Shown: in pieces, positions 27,410 to 36,616 of the stretch
How the letters are laid out: the number at the start of each line of letters is the position of its first letter
How positions within the stretch are numbered: position 1 is the stretch's first letter
Assembly (NCBI RefSeq): GCF_000735585.1
Contig: NZ_JNNO01000008.1
Coordinates: 51,034-115,033, forward strand
Reading direction: 5' to 3'
Length of the DNA: 64,000 nt
Source of the DNA: Devosia sp. LC5
GTDB lineage: Bacteria > Pseudomonadota > Alphaproteobacteria > Rhizobiales > Devosiaceae
Position numbers and translations under genes: made by a program
The notes under the pieces: model-generated
Seen by the model: the letters and a program-made list of their open reading frames with translations, nothing else
Databases searched by the model: none
What the model was told of the DNA's origin: nothing

Positions 27410-27555
27410 GGCGTTCCCCCAGGACAAGCGGCAATACGGCCCCGATAGATAAGGCCGAGCAAACCTATGCAAGCTGCCCGCGCGCGTGAAGCACAAAGTG
27501 CATGGCGGTCCGTTCCCTAAAATTGCTGCTGTTAAGGTGAACGAACGGTTTTGCT

Positions 27556-27672
27556 GGCGTTCAGGCGCACCAGGCTAGACAACTTGCGGGAGCCCGGATG
27601 AACCGGGAACGCCCACGAGAGAGCGGTCCCCCGCCGCAACAAGGCCGCTCTCTCGGTCGGCCTTTAAGGCCG
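27556..27672 (+). ncRNA. Structured RNA-like element, three stacked hairpins
   Basis: GGCGTTC 27556-27562 pairs with GAACGCC 27607-27613 and encloses CCCGG/CCGGG (27593-27597/27603-27607, which share one base with the outer helix). It is followed by an 11-bp stem CGAGAGAGCGG (27616-27626) with CCGCTCTCTCG (27645-27655), then CGGCC/GGCCG (27658-27662/27668-27672). It lies 90 bp before a small membrane protein gene and in a 352-bp gap. It could be a small RNA or a 5' leader. I cannot match it to a named family, and either strand could be the transcript. Confidence 0.45.
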
Positions 27673-27761
27673 CTTGCTACAGTCCATCCCAGGTTGAAAA
27701 TCAACTCACCCCACGCCACGTAGAACGCGCAGGTCAATCTGGCCTGATGGGAGAGAGCGTC

Positions 27762-28055
27762 ATGTGGTTGGCATTCGGCATTGCCGCGCTCATTGGGGTG
27801 TTGCTCGGCAACGGTATTCCCCATTTCGTCAGCGGTATCAGCAGGAAAAATTATCCGTCACTCGCCGGCGAGGGCGCGGTCCCCAACCTTGTTGGCGGAT
27901 GGATTCTGTTCAACCTGGCAGGAGGACTGGCACTCTTCCAATGCGCGACCCTGGTTGCAAACCCGGTCGCCAGTGCGGTCGGTCTATCGATTGGCCTGCT
28001 GGCTATCGGCCTGTTCCACGCTTCCGGTGGTGCCTACCGCATCAGCGGCAAGTGA
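27762..28055 (+). CDS. Small conserved-looking membrane protein, unknown function
   Basis: 97 residues from ATG 27762, chosen over ATG 27747 because GGGAGAGAG lies 4-12 bases before it. Three hydrophobic helices: WLAFGIAALIGVLLGNGIP, LVGGWILFNLAGGLALF and VGLSIGLLAIGLFHASGG, separated by a polar loop with SRKNYPSLAGEG. No enzyme motif. It is preceded by the structured element at 27556-27672, which may regulate it. I do not recognise the family. Confidence 0.75.
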   Translation: MWLAFGIAALIGVLLGNGIPHFVSGISRKNYPSLAGEGAVPNLVGGWILFNLAGGLALFQCATLVANPVASAVGLSIGLLAIGLFHASGGAYRISGK

Positions 28056-28065
28056 AAACTGCTGC

Positions 28066-28139
28066 TGGAGGCCACGCCCGGAATTGAACCGGGGTACGCG
28101 GATTTGCAATCCGCTGCGTCACCACTCCGCCACGTGGCC
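28066..28139 (-). tRNA. tRNA-Cys (anticodon GCA)
   Basis: Minus-strand cloverleaf: acceptor GGCCACG pairs with CGTGGCC, anticodon loop TTGCAAA, T-arm TTCAATT, discriminator T and encoded CCA at 28068-28066. The length is 74 bases. Confidence 0.97.
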
Positions 28140-28326
28140 TCTAGGCGCTGCTATCTACGGCGCGCCAAGGGGTTATGCAATACCTCAGGTTTCCGAAGCG
28201 TTATTTTCCGAACAGCGATCTGTGCCGGCTTCGGAATTTTCTGAAAACCGTCCGCTGTCAGCGCCATTTGCAACCGCCGGGGCGGGCTGCGGGTTGCTCT
28301 CTTATAGAGGTATGTAGGAGGCTATC

Positions 28327-28509
28327 ATGGCCGAGCGGCATTATAGTGACGGCGCGTTTCTTGAGCCGTTTTTCCTGGGCGTGGCGGTGCTTTGGGTCGT
28401 CGGCGCGCTGTTTTTCATCTCCATGTCAGCCATGGGTTCCTCGCGCGTCGGCGGCGCGCCCCCTGGCGCAAACCAAACCCCTGTCGCCGCCGGCAACCAG
28501 ATGCAATAG
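28327..28509 (+). CDS. Small single-helix membrane protein, unknown
   Basis: 60 residues. A perfect TAGGAGG ends 8 bases before ATG 28327. One helix, FLGVAVLWVVGALFFISMSA, is followed by a Gly/Pro/Ala tail. No known motif. The strong ribosome site and the absence of overlap support a real gene. It lies 130 bp before pcm. Confidence 0.7.
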   Translation: MAERHYSDGAFLEPFFLGVAVLWVVGALFFISMSAMGSSRVGGAPPGANQTPVAAGNQMQ

Positions 28510-28641
28510 GCCCATAGGCAGCCATCCGGCCATTGCAATCCCCTGTTCACAATGTCGCGGCATAATAAGTGGACTTGCCATCATTTGGGGTGAGGGATAT
28601 TCACGTCCGGCATATGGTTTGATCCGGCAGGGCCTTGTTGA

Positions 28642-29298
28642 ATGGTGGACTACGAGCGCGCTCGCCGCTTCATGGTGGACAATCAATTGCGCACCAGCCA
28701 CGTCACCGACCGCCGGATTCTGGCGGAGATGGGGCGTCTGCCGCGCGAACTGTTCGTGCCCGAATCCCGCCGCTCCCTTGCCTATATAGATGATGTGCAG
28801 CCCCTGGGCGCAGCCGGTTCGGCGCGCTTCATGCCGGCGCCCGCCACCTTCGCCAAGCTGCTGCAACTGGCCGATATCGCAACGGCCGATCGCGTGCTCG
28901 ATCTGGGGGCAGGGACCGGCTATTCCAGTGCCGTGATCGCCGGGCTCTGCCAGGCTGTGACCGGCATCGAGGAAGATGCCGCCCTGGTCGCCGCAGCCAC
29001 GCAAAATCTGGCCAATCTGGGCCTGCGCAATGCCACGGTGATCCCCGGCACGGCTGAAGCTGTCTCGGGCCAGCGCTATGATGTCATCATGCTCGAGGGC
29101 GCCGTCGATACAGTGCCCGAGGCCTTGTTCGATCTGCTCGCTGAAGGCGGACGCCTCGTTGCTCTGGTGCGTGAAGGCAGCGTTGCCATCGCCCATGTAT
29201 TCGTGAAAACTGGCGGTAAAGTTGCGGCGCGAGCGGAATTCAACGCCACGTTGCCTTCGCTTTATGCCGGGCCGCGCCCGGTTGAATTTGTGTTCTGA
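28642..29298 (+). CDS. pcm: Protein-L-isoaspartate O-methyltransferase family
   Basis: 218 residues. N-terminal VDNQLRTSHVTDRRIL and PRELFVPESRR, SAM-binding motif DLGAGTGYSSAVIAGL, acidic post-motif GIEED, and a late VALVREG strand. PCMT enzymes methylate isoaspartyl residues in aged proteins with S-adenosylmethionine. This short version beside tolC is typical of the order; the classical pcm that usually follows surE is not present in this window. The first active-site segment is less canonical than E. coli Pcm, so its substrate may differ. Confidence 0.88.
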   Translation: MVDYERARRFMVDNQLRTSHVTDRRILAEMGRLPRELFVPESRRSLAYIDDVQPLGAAGSARFMPAPATFAKLLQLADIATADRVLDLGAGTGYSSAVIAGLCQAVTGIEEDAALVAAATQNLANLGLRNATVIPGTAEAVSGQRYDVIMLEGAVDTVPEALFDLLAEGGRLVALVREGSVAIAHVFVKTGGKVAARAEFNATLPSLYAGPRPVEFVF

Positions 29299-29440
29299 AG
29301 GGCCGATTGTGGCGCGGGGGTGTTGCTCCCCGATCACGTCGCAATATTAATCGTGCCTTAAATTTTGGTAGGGCTTGCGGCAGAAGGTTGTGTACCCACA
29401 TCTGCGGCGCATAGTGTTTGAGTGTCTGGAGACCGGGGCG

Positions 29441-30796
29441 ATGGTTATGCGGAAAAATTTGGTCGCAAGTGTGCTGGCCCTGACTTTGGCGGCGTGGAGT
29501 GTTGGCGGCGCGCAGGCGCAATCGATTACACAGGCGCTGACTGCGGCCTATAATTATGCGCCCGATCTGGCCTCGGCCCATTTGGCTGCCAAATCTTCGG
29601 CCGAAAATGTGGCGCTGGCCCGCGCCGGCAAGCTGCCGGTCATCGGCGCCTCGGTCGGCAGCACCTATGATTGGTCGATCGCCGGCGGCGACTTCGCGGA
29701 CAGCACTGTGAGCACGGCTGGCCTCTCCTACAACCAGACCATTTTCGACAACTTCAAGACCGAAGCGCAGATTGAAGCTGCTCGCGCCGGTGCTGAAGCT
29801 GCCGAATACCAGATCCGCAATACCGAGCAGAATGTGCTGCTGGCCGTCGTGCAGGCCTATATGGATGTGCTGAGCAATCGCCAGCTCGTCGCCCTGCGCC
29901 AGGAAAACGTCAACTTTTACCAGGCGCAACTGCAATCGGCCAAGGATCGGCTGGACGTGGGCGAGGGCACCCGCATTGATGTCGCCCAGGCAGAGGCCCG
30001 TCTGGCCCAGGGCGACGCGACCTATCGCGCCTCCCAGGCCAGCCTTGAAATCAGCCAGGCGACCTTCGCCCGCTATGTTGGCGCGCCGCCGCAGAATCTC
30101 GACGCTTCGCATAATTACAGCCGCTTGATTCCCAATAGCCTGCAAGGTGCCCTCTCGGAGGCCGAAACCGGCCATCCCGCGATCATGCTGGCCAAGGCCG
30201 CCATTCGCGCCGCCCAGGCCGGCAGCGATGCCGCCTCCGCCGCCTTCGGCCCCACTGCTACCGTCTCCGGTCGCATTGGCACCGCGCTTTCCGGCACCAC
30301 CTTGCAGGGCATCAGCGGTCAGTTGGGCTTCTCCATCACCGTTCCGATCTATGCCGGCGGCGCCATCGGCGCCGGCGTGCGCCAGGCTAATCTCGACCAG
30401 ATCAAGTCCGAGGTCGATGCCATGTCGGCCTATGACCAGATCCGTGAAGCCGTCATCGCCGCCTGGGCCGGCATCCAGAGTGCCGATGCGCAGATTTCCG
30501 CTGCCACAGCCGCCGTCTCCGCCGGCCGCGAAGTGCTCGAAGGCACCATCCAGGAACGCGACCTGGGCACCAGCACCACGCTCGACGTGCTCAATTCCCA
30601 GGCCGAGCTGACCACCGCTCGTGAATCGCTGATCAACGCCCAGACCAACAAGGTCATCGCCACCTTCTCGCTGCTCTCCGCCATGGGCCGCCTCACTGCC
30701 GGCAATTTGGGTCTTCCCGTCGAGGTCAAGACTGCGGTGCAGTACAACCAGGCCGTTGAAGACGTCTGGCAGGAACTGCGTACCGTCGCCGAGTAA
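29441..30796 (+). CDS. tolC: TolC family outer membrane channel
   Basis: 451 residues from ATG 29441 (a second ATG at 29447). Signal peptide RKNLVASVLALTLAAWSVGG ending AQAQ; mature part opens SITQALTAAYNYAPDLASA, the first TolC repeat, and has two internally similar coiled-coil halves (RDLGTSTTLDVLNSQAELTT in the second, DVGEGTRIDVAQAEARLAQ in the first). TolC trimers form the exit duct for type I secretion and RND efflux. Preceded by pcm and followed by popZ, an order common in Hyphomicrobiales. Confidence 0.94.
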   Translation: MVMRKNLVASVLALTLAAWSVGGAQAQSITQALTAAYNYAPDLASAHLAAKSSAENVALARAGKLPVIGASVGSTYDWSIAGGDFADSTVSTAGLSYNQTIFDNFKTEAQIEAARAGAEAAEYQIRNTEQNVLLAVVQAYMDVLSNRQLVALRQENVNFYQAQLQSAKDRLDVGEGTRIDVAQAEARLAQGDATYRASQASLEISQATFARYVGAPPQNLDASHNYSRLIPNSLQGALSEAETGHPAIMLAKAAIRAAQAGSDAASAAFGPTATVSGRIGTALSGTTLQGISGQLGFSITVPIYAGGAIGAGVRQANLDQIKSEVDAMSAYDQIREAVIAAWAGIQSADAQISAATAAVSAGREVLEGTIQERDLGTSTTLDVLNSQAELTTARESLINAQTNKVIATFSLLSAMGRLTAGNLGLPVEVKTAVQYNQAVEDVWQELRTVAE

Positions 30797-30992
30797 CATC
30801 TGCGCCACCGCGATCCGTATTTTGTGGCTGGGCTTTGCCCGGCCACAACTTTTAGTGGAAGACCGCAAATCGTGGCCGGTGCGCGATTCCTTATTGTGTG
30901 TGGCGGCGTTAAGCTGATGGCAACGAATCAGGCGGGGCTGCGATGGCGGCTGGCCCTGTTCCGGTTCCAGCGCGCATGAGTAAGAGGCCCTT

Positions 30993-31787
30993 ATGAACAA
31001 GCCGGCAGCAAAAGAACCTTCAATGGACGAAATCCTGTCGTCCATCCGGCAGATCATCGCCGATGACGATGCCGCCGGGGTGCCGCGCCGGCCTGCCATT
31101 CAGGCCGCTCCCCCGCCGATGCAGGCAGCGCCTGCCGTCCCCGCCCCCGGTCCGCTGGATCGCGATCTTAGCGACATGCTCGACGATATCGAGCCGCTGG
31201 CGCTCTCGACCACCCAGATCGTGGATGACGAGGAGGACGAAGGCCTGAGCTTCGATGACATCCTGGCCGACACGGAAAACCATGTCGCCCCGCGCATGGC
31301 CGCTGCCACGCCAATGGTCGAGCCGGACGACGTGACCTTTGCCGCCGAGGAATCCATACCGGAGCTGCCAGCCTTCAATCCCCCACCGTCCGCCCGCGCT
31401 CCCTTCACGCCCGATCCAGAACCCGCGCGCGCTGCCCCCGGGCCGGTCCGCGCCGCGCCCGAGCCGGAGCCCGAGCCGGTCGATGCTGCGCTCGAACCCG
31501 AGCCTTTGCGCCCGCGTCCGTCGCTGGCCCAGACTGCGCCATTGCCCGATCCGACCCTCACCGCCGAAATGGCCGAGGAGCTGCTGGAGCCCGCCACCAA
31601 GGCTGCCGTCCGCAATTCCATCACCCGGCTCACCGGCCTGGGCATTGGCAATCCCGGCGCTACCATCGAATCCCTGATGCGCGACATGCTGCGCCCCATG
31701 CTCAAGGAATGGCTGGACGAAAACCTGCCCTCCGTCGTCGAGCGCATGGTAGAAAAAGAAATCGCCCGCATCTCCCGCGGCGACTAG
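30993..31787 (+). CDS. popZ: PopZ/DUF2497 polar organising protein
   Basis: 264 residues. N-terminal helix EPSMDEILSSIRQIIADDD, a long proline- and acid-rich middle (about residues 30-190) expected to be disordered, and a conserved C-terminus IESLMRDMLRPMLKEWLDEN followed by LPSVVERMVEKEIARISRGD. This is the PopZ plan: N-terminal client-binding helix, disordered linker, oligomerising C-terminal helices. PopZ organises the cell pole and anchors the chromosome origin in alphaproteobacteria. A symmetric hairpin follows. Confidence 0.9.
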   Translation: MNKPAAKEPSMDEILSSIRQIIADDDAAGVPRRPAIQAAPPPMQAAPAVPAPGPLDRDLSDMLDDIEPLALSTTQIVDDEEDEGLSFDDILADTENHVAPRMAAATPMVEPDDVTFAAEESIPELPAFNPPPSARAPFTPDPEPARAAPGPVRAAPEPEPEPVDAALEPEPLRPRPSLAQTAPLPDPTLTAEMAEELLEPATKAAVRNSITRLTGLGIGNPGATIESLMRDMLRPMLKEWLDENLPSVVERMVEKEIARISRGD

Positions 31788-31797
31788 GTTGCTATAG

Positions 31798-31821
31798 GAC
31801 TGAGACACCGATGTCTCAGTC
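31798..31821. terminator. Hairpin after popZ
   Basis: GACTGAGACA pairs with TGTCTCAGTC around a CCGA loop, 10 bp after the popZ stop. There is no T-run on the + strand, so it is a transcript-end stabiliser or factor-dependent terminator at best. Confidence 0.5.
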
Positions 31822-32309
31822 GTCAACCCTCCCTCTTGTGGGCTTCGAGACGTCCTGCAGGGCAAATCGCTCCAGTGGAACGATTTGAGGAGAGAAGGCC
31901 ATGAGAGCTATGCTCGAATGGCTAGGAAGCGAGATAGGACTTAGCGATAGCTAAGTCCGTTAAATCGAGCAGGGTGGGGGTATCTCTCCGCAACCTTGGT
32001 GCACGGAAGTACCCGAATTTGAGGCATCTCGCCGCTTGCGCGATCCCTCCATTCATCGTCATCACCCGGCTAGTCCGGGTGATCCATCCCTCAACGCATG
32101 CCGCGGCAATGGATTGCCCGGACAAGCCGGGCAATGACGGTGGAACTTAGCCTGGGTGAATAAGGGCGCTAGCCTCTCGGGCGCGGGTATTAGCGGTCTC
32201 CATGCGCTTTCAGTTGACCCCGCACCGCGCTTTTGCTTGAAGTCTGCCAAACCTTTTATTCGGCCCGCCCGGTATCCGTTGGCGGGTCGTTGCTGTTGCG
32301 AGTGACCTG
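31822..32309. other. Intergenic stretch before valS rich in palindromes
   Basis: It holds a possible 17-codon reading frame (31901-31954) with GAGGAGAGAAGG just upstream, its stop lying inside the hairpin GGACTTAGC/GCTAAGTCC (31937-31958). Two repeat hairpins follow: ATCACCCGG/CCGGGTGAT (32061-32083) and ATTGCCCGG/CCGGGCAAT (32113-32135), the latter a dispersed repeat type. An AAATCG/CGATTT hairpin lies at about 31864-31886. No protein gene of normal size is visible. Confidence 0.5.
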
Positions 32310-35069
32310 ATGCTTGAAAAGACCTATGAGCCCGGCGCCGTCGAGGCGCGCATTTCTGCCGACTGGCTCAAGGCCAATGCTTTTGCGGCCGGGGCAGGGG
32401 CCAAGCCTGGCGCCGAAACCTATACCATCGTCATTCCCCCGCCCAATGTGACGGGCTCGCTCCATATCGGCCACGCGCTCAACAACACGATTCAGGACAT
32501 CCTGATCCGCTTCAACCGCATGTTGAAAAAGGACGTGCTGTGGCAGCCGGGCATGGACCATGCCGGCATCGCCACCCAGATGATCGTCGAGCGCCAGCTG
32601 ATGGAGCGCCAGCAGCCGAACCGTCGGGCGATGGGCCGCGAAAAATTCGTCGAGCGCATCTGGGAATGGAAGGGCGAAAGCGGCGGCGCCATCATGAACC
32701 AGCTCAAGCGCCTCGGCGCCTCGGCTGATTTCTCCCGCGAACGCTTCACCATGGGCGAAAACGGCGCCGCCGGCGACCAGATGGTCCGTGCCGTCACCAA
32801 GGTGTTTGTCGAACTGCACAAGCGCGGCCTGATCTATCGCGCCAAGCGTCTGGTGAATTGGCATCCGGGCCTCGAAACCGCCATTTCCGATCTCGAAGTC
32901 GAAAACATCGAGATCAAGGGCCATATGTGGCACCTGCGCTATCCGCTGGCAGATGGCGTAACCTATCAGTTTCCAATTGCCCACGATGAAGAGGGCAAGC
33001 CCACCGAGTGGGAAACTCGCGACTACATCATCGTCGCCACCACCCGCCCCGAAACCATGCTGGGCGATAGTGGCGTTGCCGTGCACCCCGAAGACCCGCG
33101 CTACGCCTCGCTGGTCGGCAAGTTCGTCACCCTGCCGCTGGTCGGCCGCCGCATTCCCATCGTGGCCGACGAATATGCCGATCCCAGCCTGGGCACCGGC
33201 GCCGTCAAAGTCACCCCGGCCCACGATTTCAACGACTTCGAGGTCGGTGTTCGCAACAATCTCGAGCAGATCAACGTCTTCACCACGCGTGGTGAGATCG
33301 TCTCCGCCGAAGCCATCCCCGCGGCCTATCGCGGCATGGATCGCTTCGTCGCGCGCAAGGCTATCGTGGCCGATCTGACCGCCTTGGCCGGGGAGGACCC
33401 GACGCGCGGGCTCGACCATATCGAAGACAAAAAGATCATGGTGCCCCATGACGAGAAGAGCAAGCTCGTCGTCATCGAGCCCTTCCTGACCGATCAATGG
33501 TGGGTCAAGGCCGACGTGCTGGCCCAGCCGGCCATGGCGTCGGTGCGCGAAGGCCGCACCAAATTCGTGCCCCAGCAATACGAAAACACCTATTTCGCCT
33601 GGCTCGAAAACATCAAGCCCTGGTGCATTTCCCGCCAGCTCTGGTGGGGGCACCAGATTCCGGCCTGGTACGGCCCGGATAACCAGGCCTTCGTAGCTTA
33701 TGACGAAGCCGAAGCGCAGGCCCTGGCCGATGCCCACTACGGCAAACCCGTGGCCCTCAAGCGCGACGAAGACGTCCTTGACACCTGGTTCTCCTCGGCC
33801 CTCTGGCCGTTCTCGACCCTGGGCTGGCCCGACGAAACGCCCGAGCTCAAGCGCTATTACCCGACCAGCGTCCTGGTCACCGGCTTCGACATCATCTTCT
33901 TCTGGGTCGCACGCATGATGATGATGGGCCTCGAATTCCTCGAGGAAGAGCCCTTCCACACGGTCTACATGCATGCCCTGGTCCGCGACGAAAAGGGCCA
34001 GAAAATGAGCAAGACCAAGGGCAATGTCATCGACCCGCTCGAGCTCATCGACCAATATGGCGCCGACGCCACCCGCTTCACCCTCGCCGCCATGGCTGCG
34101 CAGGGCCGCGATATCCGTCTGGCGATCAACCGCGTCGAGGGCTACCGCAACTTCGTCACCAAGATCTGGAACGCCGCCCGCTTCCTCGAGATGAACGAGT
34201 GCCGCCGCGTCGAGGGCTATGACCCACGCGCCAACAAGCTCCCGCTCAATCGCTGGATCGTCGGGGCCACCGCGCGCGGCGCAGCCGCCGTCACCCAGGG
34301 CATCCTCGACTACAAGTTCAACGAAGCCGCCAACGCCGCCTATGACTTCGTCTGGGGCACCTTCTGCGACTGGTTCGTCGAATTCGCCAAGCCGGTCTTC
34401 AATGGCACCGACGAAGCCGCCAAGGCCGAAACCCGCGCCACTGCCGCCTGGGCGCTCGACCAGATCCTGACCATCCTGCATCCCTTCATGCCCTTCGTCA
34501 CCGAAGAGCTCTGGGCGGAAACCGGCAAGTTCGGCCCCGCGCGCGAAAACATGCTGATCCTGACCGAATGGCCCGACCTGTCCGGTCTCGAAGATCCCGC
34601 GGCCGATGCCGAGCTGACCTGGCTGATCGACGTGATCACCAATGTCCGCTCCATCCGCAGCGAAATGAACGTGCCCGCCGGCGCCAGGCTGCCCATGGTG
34701 GTCGTCGGGGCAGGGGAGACCACGCTCGCCCGGCTGGTCGCCGGCACTTCGCTGATCACCCGCCTGGCCCGCCTCGAAGAAATCTCGCCCCAGGCCAATG
34801 TGCCCGGCGGCTCCGCGCAATTCGTCGTCGGCGAAGCCACCTGGGCTCTGCCGCTGGCCGAGTTCATCGACATCCCCACCGAAAAGGCCCGCCTCGAAAA
34901 GGAAATCGCCAAGCTCGATGGCGAAGTCACCCAGGTCGACAAGAAGCTGGGCAATGAGCAATTCGTCGCCAAGGCGCCCGAGGACGTGATCGAGGAGCAA
35001 AAGGCCCGTCGCGAAGCTGCCATCGATCGGCGCGATCGTATCGCCGAAGCCCTCAAGCGCCTGAGCTAA
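32310..35069 (+). CDS. valS: Valyl-tRNA synthetase
   Basis: 919 residues, class Ia. HIGH motif in GSLHIGHALNNTIQDI (about residue 50), editing domain with TTRPETMLGDSGVAVHPEDP, tryptophan-rich WWGHQIPAWYG, KMSKS as KMSKTKGNV (about residue 565), the helical anticodon domain, and the C-terminal coiled coil (PTEKARLEKEIAKLDGEV). It charges tRNA-Val and edits Thr-tRNA-Val. It is preceded by a palindrome-rich leader and followed 8 bp later by zntB. Confidence 0.97.
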   Translation: MLEKTYEPGAVEARISADWLKANAFAAGAGAKPGAETYTIVIPPPNVTGSLHIGHALNNTIQDILIRFNRMLKKDVLWQPGMDHAGIATQMIVERQLMERQQPNRRAMGREKFVERIWEWKGESGGAIMNQLKRLGASADFSRERFTMGENGAAGDQMVRAVTKVFVELHKRGLIYRAKRLVNWHPGLETAISDLEVENIEIKGHMWHLRYPLADGVTYQFPIAHDEEGKPTEWETRDYIIVATTRPETMLGDSGVAVHPEDPRYASLVGKFVTLPLVGRRIPIVADEYADPSLGTGAVKVTPAHDFNDFEVGVRNNLEQINVFTTRGEIVSAEAIPAAYRGMDRFVARKAIVADLTALAGEDPTRGLDHIEDKKIMVPHDEKSKLVVIEPFLTDQWWVKADVLAQPAMASVREGRTKFVPQQYENTYFAWLENIKPWCISRQLWWGHQIPAWYGPDNQAFVAYDEAEAQALADAHYGKPVALKRDEDVLDTWFSSALWPFSTLGWPDETPELKRYYPTSVLVTGFDIIFFWVARMMMMGLEFLEEEPFHTVYMHALVRDEKGQKMSKTKGNVIDPLELIDQYGADATRFTLAAMAAQGRDIRLAINRVEGYRNFVTKIWNAARFLEMNECRRVEGYDPRANKLPLNRWIVGATARGAAAVTQGILDYKFNEAANAAYDFVWGTFCDWFVEFAKPVFNGTDEAAKAETRATAAWALDQILTILHPFMPFVTEELWAETGKFGPARENMLILTEWPDLSGLEDPAADAELTWLIDVITNVRSIRSEMNVPAGARLPMVVVGAGETTLARLVAGTSLITRLARLEEISPQANVPGGSAQFVVGEATWALPLAEFIDIPTEKARLEKEIAKLDGEVTQVDKKLGNEQFVAKAPEDVIEEQKARREAAIDRRDRIAEALKRLS

Positions 35070-35077
35070 GAACCGCC

Positions 35078-36085
35078 ATGGATAATATCCCGCGCCAACC
35101 GCCTGCCCGCTCCGTGTTCAACGGCATGGTGGGCGTTGGCGCGCTCCTGGTGTTCGATGGCAAGGGCGGCGTCACCCGCCACGAACCCTCGGCAACCGCG
35201 CCCGCCGTGCCGTTGCGCGGTTTCAAGCTCATCGTGGGCAATTCAAAATCGCCCGAATTCAAGGTCTGGCTGCGCGAGGAACTGGGCGCCTTCAACGCCG
35301 ACCTGCTCACCGCCCCCAGCACCCGCGCCCGCTGCACGGTGATGGAGGACAAGGCCCTGGTCATGCTCCGCGTCGCCCGCCCAGGTGCTGCGCCCGACGA
35401 TGTCGGCCGCCAATTGCTCACCCTCTGGATCGAGAAGGGCCGCGTCATCATTGCGACCGAGCTCAACATTCTCGATTTTCTCGGGCTTCCCCGCTGGGAG
35501 CAATCCCACCATGCCCCCGTTTCCCCCGCGGATCTCGTGGCCCGCCTTGGCCTGCGCGCTGCCGACCGGCTCGAGCCACTGATCGAAATGCTGGGCGATG
35601 GCCTTGATGAGATCGAGGAAGCCCTGATCCTCAAGAATCACACCAAGGCCCAGGATAATCTCGAACACCTGCGCCGCACGCTGATCAATTTCCGCCGTCT
35701 TGTCTGGCCGCAGCGCGATGTGCTCAACACGCTCGAAATCGAAGACCTCTCCTTCTTCACCGCCAAGGATCGCCTGCGCCTGCGCGAAGCCTCAGCCCGT
35801 TCCGCCCGCATGGGTGACGAACTGCAGGCCCTTTCCGAACGCGCCGTCCTCGTGCACGAACAGATGATCGATGATCGCGCCGAGCAGATGAATCGCATCA
35901 TGCTGGTCCTTGCCGCCGTCACCGTGGTCTTCATGCCGCTGACCCTGATCACCGGCGCCCTGGGCATGAACGTCTCCGGCATTCCCTTTGCCGATCACGA
36001 CAGCGCCTTCTGGCTCGTCAGCCTTGGGCTGGTCGGCCTGGCCTTCGGCATTATCTGGTGGATGCGCGGCCGCCACTGGCTCTGA
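35078..36085 (+). CDS. zntB: ZntB/CorA family zinc transporter
   Basis: 335 residues. A large cytoplasmic N-terminal domain, then two C-terminal helices with the CorA-family pore motif as ALGMNVSGIPF (GMN kept) before FWLVSLGLVGLAFGIIWWM. The N-terminal LVFDGKGG start and the helical ELQALSERAVLVHEQMIDDR segment are ZntB-like. It should move zinc, coupled to protons, across the inner membrane. It lies 8 bp after valS, so it is probably co-transcribed. Confidence 0.9.
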   Translation: MDNIPRQPPARSVFNGMVGVGALLVFDGKGGVTRHEPSATAPAVPLRGFKLIVGNSKSPEFKVWLREELGAFNADLLTAPSTRARCTVMEDKALVMLRVARPGAAPDDVGRQLLTLWIEKGRVIIATELNILDFLGLPRWEQSHHAPVSPADLVARLGLRAADRLEPLIEMLGDGLDEIEEALILKNHTKAQDNLEHLRRTLINFRRLVWPQRDVLNTLEIEDLSFFTAKDRLRLREASARSARMGDELQALSERAVLVHEQMIDDRAEQMNRIMLVLAAVTVVFMPLTLITGALGMNVSGIPFADHDSAFWLVSLGLVGLAFGIIWWMRGRHWL

Positions 36086-36616
36086 ACCTGCGACAAAATG
36101 TGACGATTCAGCAACAGCGCCCGCGATTCACTTTCGGCACTGGCCTCGTCAACACTTTCGCGATGTTTCCCGCCACAATCTCACCCTAAACGAGACGGCA
36201 TAGGCATCTGGGGGCGGATGGTCTGTGGCGATGGCGCGTCAGCGCATGCTTCTACATTCCTCCCCCGTGCCGGACCGGCAGCCGTCTATTTGTGGTCCTG
36301 ACAGCAAAAGAGTCAGGAATCACAAGCAGTTTGAGCCGGGGAGGGTGAGACTTTGGACGTGATTGACCCAGAAGCGACAATTCCCGCCGATTTTCGGCAA
36401 GCCAAGCGCCGACTTGTGATCGGCATGGCTGGAATCCGGTCACAAACTGGGTTTACCAAAACATTAACGCCTGCTTTCCATGCCACCTCGCGTAGCAGAA
36501 ACTGGCTGAAACCAACAAGGGACGCCGCCGGCCGGCCTGGCGCGCCCATCACGAGCCCGGATTTCCGGGCCGCGCAAGAGATGCCCGCCTGCTTGCCTGC
36601 AGGCAAAAGGAGTATG
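36086..36616. other. Long non-coding stretch upstream of exoR
   Basis: 531 bases without a convincing gene. The exoR frame extends through the right half but has no ribosome site until AAGGAG at 36607-36612 and the product would not begin with a signal peptide. The segment probably holds the exoR promoter and leader; I see no strong promoter match. Confidence 0.5.

Noticed and set aside
27556..27672. Assigning the structured element to 6S RNA, SRP RNA or a known riboswitch
   Set aside because: The SRP GGAAGGAAGC-type core and the 6S open-bubble layout are not seen; without a covariance search a name would be a guess.
32256..35000. Very long open frame on the minus strand opposite valS
   Set aside because: It mirrors the valS coding frame in high-GC DNA; its product is low-complexity Gly/Asp/His-rich with no family pattern, while the + strand has all ValRS motifs.
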